DNA of 37,710 nt, from assembly GCA_030840645.1 (NCBI GenBank), contig JAVEEC010000133.1, positions 1 to 37,710 of the forward strand. Reading direction: 5' to 3'. Below, in pieces: positions 31,168-37,710 of this stretch (positions within the stretch are counted from its first letter, which is position 1; every line of letters begins with the position of its first letter). Source of the DNA: Frankiaceae bacterium. Lineage in GTDB: Bacteria > Actinomycetota > Actinomycetes > BP-191. Under the pieces are notes generated by a model. The model saw only the letters and a program-made list of their open reading frames with translations. It had not been told where the DNA came from and ran no database searches. The translations under genes and the position numbers were made by a program.

Positions 31168-32586
31168 GTGCCCGAGGACACCCTCGACCTGGTCGCCGTC
31201 TGGGAACGCTCCGTCGAGTCGCTCGGCGAGGGCGCCCTCAGCCCGCAGAACCGCGCCTGGATCGAGCAGACGCGCCCGCTCGGCCTGGTCGAGGACACCG
31301 CGCTCCTCGCCGCGCCGAACGAGTTCACCAAGGAGCTGCTCGACACGCGCTACCGGCCGATCATCGCCGCCGCGCTGTCCGGCCAGCTCGGCCGGCCGAT
31401 CCGCGTGGCGGTGACCGTCGAGCCGCTGCCCGAGGGCGCCGAACGCCACGACGAGCCGTACGAGCGCACCGGCCCCGCCACCGAGGCGAGCCAGCCGGCG
31501 CCGGGCACCGGACGCGAGGCGCCGCAGTCCGACCGGCGCAGCACCGAACCGGCGCGGCTGAACCCGAAGTACACGTTCGAGACGTTCGTCATCGGCTCGT
31601 CGAACCGGTTCGCCCATGCGGCCGCGGTCGCCGTGGCCGAGGCGCCGGCGAAGGCGTACAACCCGCTGTTCATCTACGGCGAGTCCGGCCTCGGCAAGAC
31701 GCACCTGCTGCACGCGATCGGCCACTACGCGCTCAACCTGAGCACGGCGAGCCGGGTGCGCTACGTCAGCAGCGAGGAGTTCACGAACGACTTCATCAAC
31801 TCGATCCGCGACGACAAGGCGGGCGCGTTCCAGCGGCGGTACCGCGACGTGGACGTGCTGCTCGTCGACGACATCCAGTTCCTGGAGAACAAGGAGCGGA
31901 CGCAGGAGGAGTTCTTCCACACGTTCAACACGCTCCACAACGCCAACAAGCAGATCGTCATCTCCTCCGACCGCCCGCCGAAGCAGCTCTCCACGCTTGA
32001 GGACCGGCTGCGGAATCGGTTCGAGTGGGGCCTGATCACCGACGTGCAGCCACCGGAGCTCGAGACGCGCATCGCGATCCTGCGCAAGAAGGCCGCGGCG
32101 GAGCGGCTGAACGCGCCGCCCGAGGTGCTCGAGTACATCGCCAGCAAGATCCAGAGCAACATCCGCGAGCTCGAGGGCGCGCTGATCCGGGTGACGGCGT
32201 TCGCCAGCCTCAACCGGCAGGGCGTCGACCTCAGCCTCGCCGAGGTCGTGCTGAAGGACCTGATCCCCGACCACGGCGGCCCCGAGATCACCGCGGCGAC
32301 GATCATGGCCGCGACCGCCGCGTACTTCGGGCTGTCCATGGAGGACCTCTGCGGCTCCTCACGGTCGCGGGTCCTCGTCACGGCCCGGCAGATCGCGATG
32401 TACCTCTGCCGCGAGCTGACCGACCTCTCGCTGCCGAAGATCGGGCAGGCGTTCGGCGGCCGCGACCACACGACGGTGATGCACGCCGACCGGAAGATCC
32501 GTTCGCTGATGGCGGAGCGCCGGGCGATCTACAACCAGGTCTCCGAGCTGACCAACCGGATCAAGGTCAGGGCGCGTCAGGCGTGA
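31168..32586 (+). CDS. dnaA: Chromosomal replication initiator DnaA
   Basis: A 472-residue protein. An N-terminal DnaB-interacting domain (1-85) is joined by a hydrophilic linker to the AAA+ domain with Walker A GESGLGKT (171-178) and Walker [10 protein letters not shown] (230-238), followed by the DNA-binding domain ending in [16 protein letters not shown]. The linker is short, so it is nearer to mycobacterial than to Streptomyces DnaA in size. GTG 31168 has GGAGAAGGGG upstream and gives the normal N-terminus. DnaA boxes flank it on both sides. Confidence 0.97.
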   Translation: MPEDTLDLVAVWERSVESLGEGALSPQNRAWIEQTRPLGLVEDTALLAAPNEFTKELLDTRYRPIIAAALSGQLGRPIRVAVTVEPLPEGAERHDEPYERTGPATEASQPAPGTGREAPQSDRRSTEPARLNPKYTFETFVIGSSNRFAHAAAVAVAEAPAKAYNPLFIYGESGLGKTHLLHAIGHYALNLSTASRVRYVSSEEFTNDFINSIRDDKAGAFQRRYRDVDVLLVDDIQFLENKERTQEEFFHTFNTLHNANKQIVISSDRPPKQLSTLEDRLRNRFEWGLITDVQPPELETRIAILRKKAAAERLNAPPEVLEYIASKIQSNIRELEGALIRVTAFASLNRQGVDLSLAEVVLKDLIPDHGGPEITAATIMAATAAYFGLSMEDLCGSSRSRVLVTARQIAMYLCRELTDLSLPKIGQAFGGRDHTTVMHADRKIRSLMAERRAIYNQVSELTNRIKVRARQA

Positions 32587-32839
32587 CCCGACCCATGGGT
32601 ACGACGGTGTGCACGACGCCGGGGACAACCCCTCCGGCCTGGGGACGGCTGGGGACGGCGCCGGCTGGCTGGGGACCGACCGCGGGTTCTCCCCAGGTCC
32701 GCGCGGCCGTCCTGACCCCGCTGACCTGCGGAAACGCCGTTCATCCACAGTTCGGCGGCCCCTACGAGTACGAAGTTGTCTCTCCTATGAAGTACACAGG
32801 ACAAGAACAGCGACCCACACCGGGAAGAGGGCGGTAGCA
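32587..32839. other. Probable oriC: DnaA-box array between dnaA and dnaN
   Basis: Five matches to YYVTCCMCA-like boxes occur in about 110 bp: CCGTCCCCA on the minus strand at 32640-32648 and again at 32650-32658 (tandem, 10-bp spacing), CGGTCCCCA at 32670-32678 (minus, one mismatch), TTCTCCCCA at 32687-32695 and TCATCCACA at 32741-32749 (plus). The stretch after 32760 has lower GC (GTTGTCTCTCCTATGAAGTA) and may be the unwinding region. In actinobacteria oriC normally sits in this dnaA-dnaN gap. Confidence 0.75.
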
Positions 32840-33958
32840 GTGAAGTTCCGAGTCGAACGTGACGACTTCGCCGAGGCGGTCGCCTGGACCGCCCGGTCGT
32901 TGCCGGCACGCCCTGCCGTGCCCGTCCTCTCCGGGCTGCGGCTCGAGGTCAAGGGCCACGAGCTGAACCTCTCCGGCTTCGACTACGAGGTCTCCGCGCA
33001 GGCGACCCTCGGCGTGCAGGCCGAGGAGGCCGGCACCGTCGTCGTTCTCGGCCGGCTGCTCTCGGAGATCACGCGCTCGTTGCCGGTCGCGCCGGTGCAG
33101 ATCCAGACGGACGGCGCCCGCGCGGTGCTGACCTGCGGCTCGGCGCGGTTCACGCTGCCGACGATGCCGGTCGAGGACTACCCGACGCTGCCGGACATGC
33201 CGCCCGCGGCGGGGACGATCGCGAGCGACGCGTTCGCGGCCGCGGTCGCGCAGGTGTTCGTCGCGGCCGGGCGGGACGACACGCTGCCGGTGCTCACCGG
33301 CATCCGGGTCGAGATCGACGGCGACACGCTCACCCTCGCGGCCACCGACCGTTACCGCCTCGCCGTCCGCGAGCTGAAGTGGCGCCCGGAGGCGGGCGCG
33401 GAGGCAGCGACCGCGCTGATCCCGGCCCGGACGATCAACGACGCCGCCAAGACGCTGGCGACGACCGGCGCCGAGGTGGCCATCGCGCTCGGCAACGGCG
33501 CCCAGGGCGAGGGCATGGCCGGCTTCTCCGGCGGCACCCGGCGCACGACGACCCGGCTGCTCGACGGCGAGTTCCCCAAGTACCGGTCGCTGATCCCGGC
33601 CGACTTCTCCTCCGTCGCGAAGGTCAACACCACGTCGCTGGTCGACGCCATCAAGCGCGTTGCGCTGGTTTTGGAGCGCAACACGCCGTTGCGGCTCACC
33701 GTCGGCCCGGACGAGCTGGTCCTCGACGCGGGCGCGGGCGACTCGGCGCAGGCCAGCGAGTCGATCGAGTGCGGGTACGAGGGCGAGGCCATGACGATCG
33801 CGTTCAACCCGGCGTACCTGCTCGACGGGCTAGGCGCGATCGGCTCCGACGAGGCCGAGCTGTCGTTCAACGGCCCGGTCAAGCCGAGCGTCATCACCGG
33901 CAAGGACACGGAGGCCGACTACCGCTACCTGCTCATGCCCGTCCGGCTCTCGGGCTGA
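32840..33958 (+). CDS. dnaN: DNA polymerase III beta clamp
   Basis: The 372-residue protein has three clamp domains, with recognisable blocks MKFRVERDDFAEAVAWTARS at the start, ATDRYRLAVREL in domain 2 and the C-terminal YRYLLMPVRL, which is the canonical end. It forms the sliding ring that holds polymerase on DNA. The frame is open earlier, but GTG 32840 is the standard start and is near GGGAAGAGGG. It is followed by gnd with a 2-nt gap. Confidence 0.97.
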   Translation: MKFRVERDDFAEAVAWTARSLPARPAVPVLSGLRLEVKGHELNLSGFDYEVSAQATLGVQAEEAGTVVVLGRLLSEITRSLPVAPVQIQTDGARAVLTCGSARFTLPTMPVEDYPTLPDMPPAAGTIASDAFAAAVAQVFVAAGRDDTLPVLTGIRVEIDGDTLTLAATDRYRLAVRELKWRPEAGAEAATALIPARTINDAAKTLATTGAEVAIALGNGAQGEGMAGFSGGTRRTTTRLLDGEFPKYRSLIPADFSSVAKVNTTSLVDAIKRVALVLERNTPLRLTVGPDELVLDAGAGDSAQASESIECGYEGEAMTIAFNPAYLLDGLGAIGSDEAELSFNGPVKPSVITGKDTEADYRYLLMPVRLSG

Positions 33959-33960
33959 CG

Positions 33961-34863
33961 GTGGCGACGCTCGGGATGGTCGGCCTCGGCCGGATGGGCT
34001 GGGGGATGACCCAGCGGCTGCGTGAGCATGGCGTGGCCGTCGTCGGGTACGACCGCTCGCCCGAACACAGCGACGTTGCGTCGCTGGAGGCGCTGGTCGC
34101 CGCCCTGCCCGCGCCGCGCACGGTCTGGGTGATGCTCCCGGCCGGCGCGCCGACGCAGGAGACCCTCGACGCGTTGCGCGGCCTGCTCGCCACGGGCGAC
34201 GTCGTGGTCGAGGGCGGCAACTCCAACTTCCGCGACTCGATCGCGCGCGCCGAGGCGTTCGCGGCGGGTGGGGTCGGCTACGTCGACGCCGGTGTGAGCG
34301 GCGGCGTCTGGGGGCTGACCGAGGGGTACTGCCTGATGGTCGGCGGCGAGGACGCGCACGTCGCCCAGGGCCGCCCGTTCTTCGACGCGCTCGCGCCGGA
34401 GGGCGGGTTCGTCCATGCGGGCGAGTCCGGCGCCGGCCACTTCACCAAGATGGTGCACAACGGCATCGAGTACGGCCTGATGCAGGCGTACGCCGAGGGG
34501 TTCGAGCTCATGGAGGCCGCGGACCTGAAGATCGACGTCCCGGCGACGTTCGCGGCGTGGCGGTACGGCTCGGTCGTCCGATCGTGGCTGCTGGAGCTGA
34601 TGGTCAACGCGCTGGAGGCCGACCCCGCGCTGTCCGGCGTCCGCGGCTACGCCGAGGACTCGGGCGAGGGACGCTGGACCGTCAACGAGGCCGTCCGCGC
34701 CGCGGTGCCGTTGCCGGTCATCACCGCCGCGCTGTTCGCGCGGTTCGCGTCGCGGCAGGATGAGTCCATCGCGATGAAGGTGATCGCGTCGCTGCGCCAC
34801 CAGTTCGGCGGGCACGCGATCCTCCCCGAGACCGGCAACACCAAGAGCGACGTCGCGGAGTGA
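33961..34863 (+). CDS. gnd: 6-phosphogluconate dehydrogenase, short GndA type
   Basis: The 300-residue protein has the nucleotide motif [22 protein letters not shown], the substrate motif [19 protein letters not shown] and the catalytic lysine segment [14 protein letters not shown]. It oxidises and decarboxylates 6-phosphogluconate to ribulose-5-phosphate, probably with NAD as in other short forms. Its location between dnaN and recF is characteristic of actinobacteria. GTG 33961 is 2 nt after dnaN; recF starts 1 nt after its stop. Confidence 0.94.
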   Translation: MATLGMVGLGRMGWGMTQRLREHGVAVVGYDRSPEHSDVASLEALVAALPAPRTVWVMLPAGAPTQETLDALRGLLATGDVVVEGGNSNFRDSIARAEAFAAGGVGYVDAGVSGGVWGLTEGYCLMVGGEDAHVAQGRPFFDALAPEGGFVHAGESGAGHFTKMVHNGIEYGLMQAYAEGFELMEAADLKIDVPATFAAWRYGSVVRSWLLELMVNALEADPALSGVRGYAEDSGEGRWTVNEAVRAAVPLPVITAALFARFASRQDESIAMKVIASLRHQFGGHAILPETGNTKSDVAE

Positions 34864-34864
34864 C

Positions 34865-35989
34865 GTGTACGTCTCCCGCCTCGCGCTGAGCGACTTCCGC
34901 AGCTACCCCGAGGTCTCGCTGGAGTTCGAGCCGGGGGCGTCGACGCTGATCGGCCCGAACGGCCACGGCAAGACCAATCTGGTCGAGGCGATCGGCTACG
35001 TCGCCACCCTCGGCAGCCACCGGGTTGCGACCGACGCGCCGCTGGTGCGTTCGGGTACGGAGCGTGCGGTCGTCCGCTGCGAGGTGATGCGGGATGGGCG
35101 GGCGACGCTGGTCGAGCTGGAGATCACGCCGGGCAAGGCCAACCGCGCCCGGGTCAACCGCGCGCCGCTGCCCCGCGCCCGCGACGTGCTCGGCGCGCTG
35201 CGGACGGTGCTGTTCGCGCCGGAGGACCTGGCGCTGGTCAAGGGGGACCCGCACGACCGGCGGGCGTTCCTCGACGCGCTGCTGATCGCGCGTACCCCCC
35301 GCTTCCACGGCGTGAAGGCCGACTACGACCGGGTCCTCAAGCAGCGCAACGCCCTGCTCAAGACGTCGGCGTACGCCGCGCGCGGCGGCGGCGACTTCCG
35401 CACGCTCGACGTGTGGGACGAGCATCTCGCCCGCCACGGCGCCGAGCTGCTCGCCGGGCGCCTCGAGGTCGTGGAGGCCCTGCGTCCACTTGTCGACAAG
35501 GCGTACGACGTCCTCTCCGGCGGCGGCGGCCCGACCGCGATGGAGTACCGCTCCTCGCTCGGCCCGGAGGCGCCGATGGTCCCCGACCGCGAGCTGCTCG
35601 CGGCGGCGTTGCTGTCCGAGGTCTCGAAGGTCCGCCCGCAGGAGCTGGAGCGCGGCATCTCCCTCGTCGGCCCGCACCGCGACGAGCTCGCGCTCTCGAT
35701 CGGCGACCTGCCCGCCAAGGGGTACGCCTCCCACGGCGAGTCGTGGTCGCTGGCGCTGGCGTTGCGGATCGCGTCGCACGACCTGCTCACGGCCGACGGC
35801 GGCGAGCCGGTGCTGGTGCTGGACGACGTGTTCGCCGAGCTGGACGCGTCGCGGCGCGACCGGCTCGCGGCGCTGGTCGCGCCACGCGAACAGGTGCTGA
35901 TCACGGCGGCCGTGCTCGGCGACGTTCCCGAGGAGCTGCAGGGGGCGCGCTACGACGTTGCCGCCGGCCAGGCCACCCGTGTCCGCTGA
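34865..35989 (+). CDS. recF: DNA replication and repair protein RecF
   Basis: The 374-residue ATPase has the N-terminal [10 protein letters not shown] motif, Walker A GPNGHGKT (30-37), the region [16 protein letters not shown] and the Walker B/D-loop [13 protein letters not shown]. It helps load RecA at gaps. GTG 34865 follows the gnd stop by one base. Its 3' end overlaps the DUF721 gene by 11 bp. Confidence 0.96.
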   Translation: MYVSRLALSDFRSYPEVSLEFEPGASTLIGPNGHGKTNLVEAIGYVATLGSHRVATDAPLVRSGTERAVVRCEVMRDGRATLVELEITPGKANRARVNRAPLPRARDVLGALRTVLFAPEDLALVKGDPHDRRAFLDALLIARTPRFHGVKADYDRVLKQRNALLKTSAYAARGGGDFRTLDVWDEHLARHGAELLAGRLEVVEALRPLVDKAYDVLSGGGGPTAMEYRSSLGPEAPMVPDRELLAAALLSEVSKVRPQELERGISLVGPHRDELALSIGDLPAKGYASHGESWSLALALRIASHDLLTADGGEPVLVLDDVFAELDASRRDRLAALVAPREQVLITAAVLGDVPEELQGARYDVAAGQATRVR

Positions 35990-36491
35990 CCCGCCGGAGG
36001 GCCCCGACCTCGCGCGGGCCCTGCTGGAGCAGGCCAAGGCGCGGGCGCGTCGCGTGCCGACGCCGGAGCAGCGTTCGGCGGCGGCCGCGACCCGGGCCGA
36101 GCAGCGGCGGGGCAGGCGCGGGCGGGGCAAGGCAGAGCCGGCGACGTTCGGGGCGGCGATCGAGGCGTTCCTCAAGGTCCGCGGCTGGGAGCACGACGCC
36201 CGGGTCCACGCGGTCCTCGCCCGCTGGCGCGAGATCGCGGGCGACGCCATCGCCGACCACTGCGAGCCGGGGTCGCTGCGCGACGGCGAGCTGGTCCTCA
36301 CCGCCGAGTCCACCGCGTGGGCGACCCAGCTCCGGCTCTACGAGCGGCAGATCAAGGACCGGGTCAACGCCGACCTCGGCGCCAACGTCGTGAAGTCCGT
36401 TCGCGTCCACGGCCCGTCCTCGGGCACGCGCCGCACGCCGGGCGCGTGGCGGGTCGCCGGCGGCCGCGGCGACCGCGACACCTACGGCTAG
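35979..36491 (+). CDS. DUF721 (DciA-like) protein
   Basis: A 170-residue protein. A Lys/Arg-rich N-terminal half is followed by a compact domain with [41 protein letters not shown] and [18 protein letters not shown], the signature of DUF721. DciA members help load the DnaB helicase where DnaC is absent, which fits the place after recF. The frame is open earlier to TTG 35958, but GTG 35979 is preferred. It has no visible metal or enzyme motif. Confidence 0.88.
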   Translation: MSADPPEGPDLARALLEQAKARARRVPTPEQRSAAAATRAEQRRGRRGRGKAEPATFGAAIEAFLKVRGWEHDARVHAVLARWREIAGDAIADHCEPGSLRDGELVLTAESTAWATQLRLYERQIKDRVNADLGANVVKSVRVHGPSSGTRRTPGAWRVAGGRGDRDTYG

Positions 36492-36519
36492 CTCCGGCCC
36501 CCGCCCGCCTGCCTGCCCA

Positions 36520-36570
36520 CGTTGTGTGCGGGATTCGCAGGCCCTAACCAGGCAGATCCCGCACACAACG
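36520..36570. terminator. 15-bp perfect inverted repeat in the gap before gyrB
   Basis: CGTTGTGTGCGGGAT (36520-36534) and ATCCCGCACACAACG (36556-36570) are exact complements around a 21-nt loop. It starts 28 nt after the DUF721 stop. It may terminate the dnaN-recF-DUF721 transcript; there is no U-tract, and a protein-binding or REP-like role is possible. Confidence 0.6.
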
Positions 36571-36627
36571 GAAGCGGGGGTCGGCGGTGGGGCGCGAGGG
36601 CTCCGGCGGCACCCCTCCCGCGTGGGG

Positions 36628-36668
36628 GTATCCACAGCCAGCGCGTTCGTCCGCCACGCGCGTCCACA
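36628..36668 (+). other. DnaA-box-like pair upstream of gyrB
   Basis: GTATCCACA (36628-36636) and GCGTCCACA (36660-36668) each differ from the DnaA-box consensus at the first base only. They lie in the 333-bp gap between DUF721 and gyrB, which also holds the inverted repeat at 36520, a -10-like TATGAT (36706-36711) and a leader hairpin GCGGCCCG/CGGGCCGC at 36731-36751. Nothing else is seen in this gap. Confidence 0.45.
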
Positions 36669-36705
36669 GGGCACCCAGCGGGCCGTTTTCACGCCCGCGA
36701 CCCGG

Positions 36706-36711
36706 TATGAT
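36706..36711 (+). promoter_or_regulatory. Putative gyrB -10 element
   Basis: TATGAT is the best -10 hexamer in the gap. It would give a leader of about 105 nt containing the 36731-36751 hairpin. No -35 at a normal spacing is evident. Confidence 0.4.
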
Positions 36712-36824
36712 GGAGAACGTCAAGACGCGTGCGGCCCGCTGGACGGGCCGCAGCCGCGTTCCAGGCAGGAGAGCGTCCCCGGGGACCCGGGCGCGCCCGC
36801 CTGCGTTCGGAAGGGTCGGGTCGC

Positions 36825-37710
36825 TTGTCCTACGACGCCAGCAGCATCAAGGTCCTCGAGGGCCTCGAGGCGGTCCGCAAGCGCCCCGGCATGTACATCG
36901 GCTCGACCGGCGAGCGCGGCCTGCACCACCTCGTCTACGAGGTCGTGGACAACGCCGTGGACGAGGCGCTGGCCGGCCACGCCACCACCATCGACGTGTC
37001 GCTGCTCGCCGACGGCGGCGTGCGGGTCGTCGACGACGGCCGCGGCATCCCGGTCTCCAAGCACCCGACGGAGAAGCGCCCCGCCGTCGAGGTCGTCCTC
37101 ACGACGCTGCACGCCGGCGGCAAGTTCGACTCCGGTTCCTACGCCGTCTCCGGCGGCCTGCACGGCGTCGGCGTCTCCGTCGTCAACGCCCTGTCCGCCC
37201 GCCTCGACGTCGAGATCGAGCGGGACGGGTTCAAGTGGACCCAGCCCTACGTCATGTCCAAGCCGGCCGCGCCGCTCAAGCAGGAGGGTCCGAGCAAGCG
37301 GACCGGCACCACGATCACGTTCTGGGCCGACCCGACGATCTTCGAGACCATCGTCTACAACTTCGAGACGCTCTCCCGCCGGATGCAGGAGATGGCGTTC
37401 CTCAACAAGGGGTTGAGGATCACCCTGCGGGACGAGCGCGAGGAGGTGCCCAACGAGGTCGTCTACCAGTACGCCGGCGGCATCGTGGACTTCGTCAAAC
37501 ACCTGAACGCCACCAAGGAGGCCATCCACAAGTCGGTGATCTCGTTCGAGGCCAAGAGTCCCGGCATGGAGGCCGAGGTCGCCATGCAGTGGAACGGCAC
37601 GTACTCCGAGTCGGTGTACACGTTCGCGAACACCATCAACACCCACGAGGGCGGCACGCACGAGGAGGGGTTCCGCGCGGCGCTGACGACCGTCGTCAAC
37701 AAGTACGCGC
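36825..37710 (+). CDS. gyrB: DNA gyrase subunit B, N-terminal part
   Basis: The first 295 codons of gyrB, running off the right edge. It has the ATPase motifs of GHKL enzymes: [33 protein letters not shown] (with the catalytic glutamate and asparagine region), DDGRGIPV and [16 protein letters not shown], and then [15 protein letters not shown]. It supercoils DNA with GyrA. TTG 36825 is the start, giving the usual [15 protein letters not shown]-terminus, with GGAAGGG upstream. Promoter and leader features lie in the gap before it. Confidence 0.97.
   Translation, partial: MSYDASSIKVLEGLEAVRKRPGMYIGSTGERGLHHLVYEVVDNAVDEALAGHATTIDVSLLADGGVRVVDDGRGIPVSKHPTEKRPAVEVVLTTLHAGGKFDSGSYAVSGGLHGVGVSVVNALSARLDVEIERDGFKWTQPYVMSKPAAPLKQEGPSKRTGTTITFWADPTIFETIVYNFETLSRRMQEMAFLNKGLRITLRDEREEVPNEVVYQYAGGIVDFVKHLNATKEAIHKSVISFEAKSPGMEAEVAMQWNGTYSESVYTFANTINTHEGGTHEEGFRAALTTVVNKYA

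Noticed and set aside
1..37710. CRISPR array, tRNA, rRNA, prophage or integrase genes
   Set aside because: No spaced direct repeats, tRNA-like cloverleaf blocks, rRNA blocks or phage genes were recognised; apart from the MITE-like element the window looks like core chromosome.

Overview
The window is a high-GC actinobacterial (Actinomycetota) chromosome segment that spans the replication origin. It reads from the 3' end of the myo-inositol-phosphate synthase gene (ino1) to the first third of gyrB. Gene order from position 6400 rightwards matches the origin-proximal block of Mycobacterium tuberculosis (Rv3907c to Rv3924c, then dnaA): CCA-adding enzyme, mutT4-type Nudix, Rv3909-type protein, murJ, sigM, anti-sigma, trxB, trxA, cwlM, GNAT, parB, parA, rsmG, jag, yidC, yidD, rnpA, rpmH, dnaA, dnaN, gnd, recF, DUF721, gyrB. 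It is not Mycobacterium: the MurJ pseudokinase is a separate gene, two NlpC/P60 genes and a c-di-AMP riboswitch sit between them, and ino1 plus an MFS gene lie at the left edge as in other mycelial or soil actinomycetes. The genus cannot be resolved from sequence reading alone.

Layout. 1-5300: ino1 end, an HdeD-like membrane protein, a secreted Pro-Thr-Val-repeat surface protein, a Leu/Val-type amino-acid dehydrogenase, a small DUF5678-like / retropepsin-like gene pair with less GC-biased codons, and an MFS transporter. 5242-7857 (minus): FecR-domain lipoprotein and CCA-adding enzyme. 8014-18572 (plus): YbaK-like protein, Nudix, DUF6049-type protein, MurJ, TadE-like protein, two NlpC/P60 hydrolases (the second behind a ydaO/c-di-AMP riboswitch), a 162-bp palindromic MITE-like element, a pseudokinase, SigM and its zinc anti-sigma factor. 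18573-22162: zinc-ribbon membrane protein, trxB, a small membrane protein, trxA and cwlM. 22159-25546: GNAT pair, aminotransferase and D-Ala-D-Ala-ligase-like enzyme.

25515-30668 (minus) is one tightly coupled run rpmH-rnpA-yidD-yidC-jag-rsmG-parA-parB, mostly joined by 4-base GTGA overlaps, with one perfect and one near-perfect parS site inside the 5' part of parA. 30669-32839 holds dnaA flanked by DnaA boxes; the dnaA-dnaN gap is the likely oriC. dnaN, gnd, recF, DUF721/DciA and gyrB follow co-directionally.

Functionally, the window combines replication initiation, chromosome segregation, membrane-protein insertion and peptidoglycan control (MurJ, pseudokinase, CwlM, NlpC/P60, Ddl-like). 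Several genes show a TANNNT -10 hexamer only 6-8 nt before the start codon, suggesting frequent leaderless transcription.
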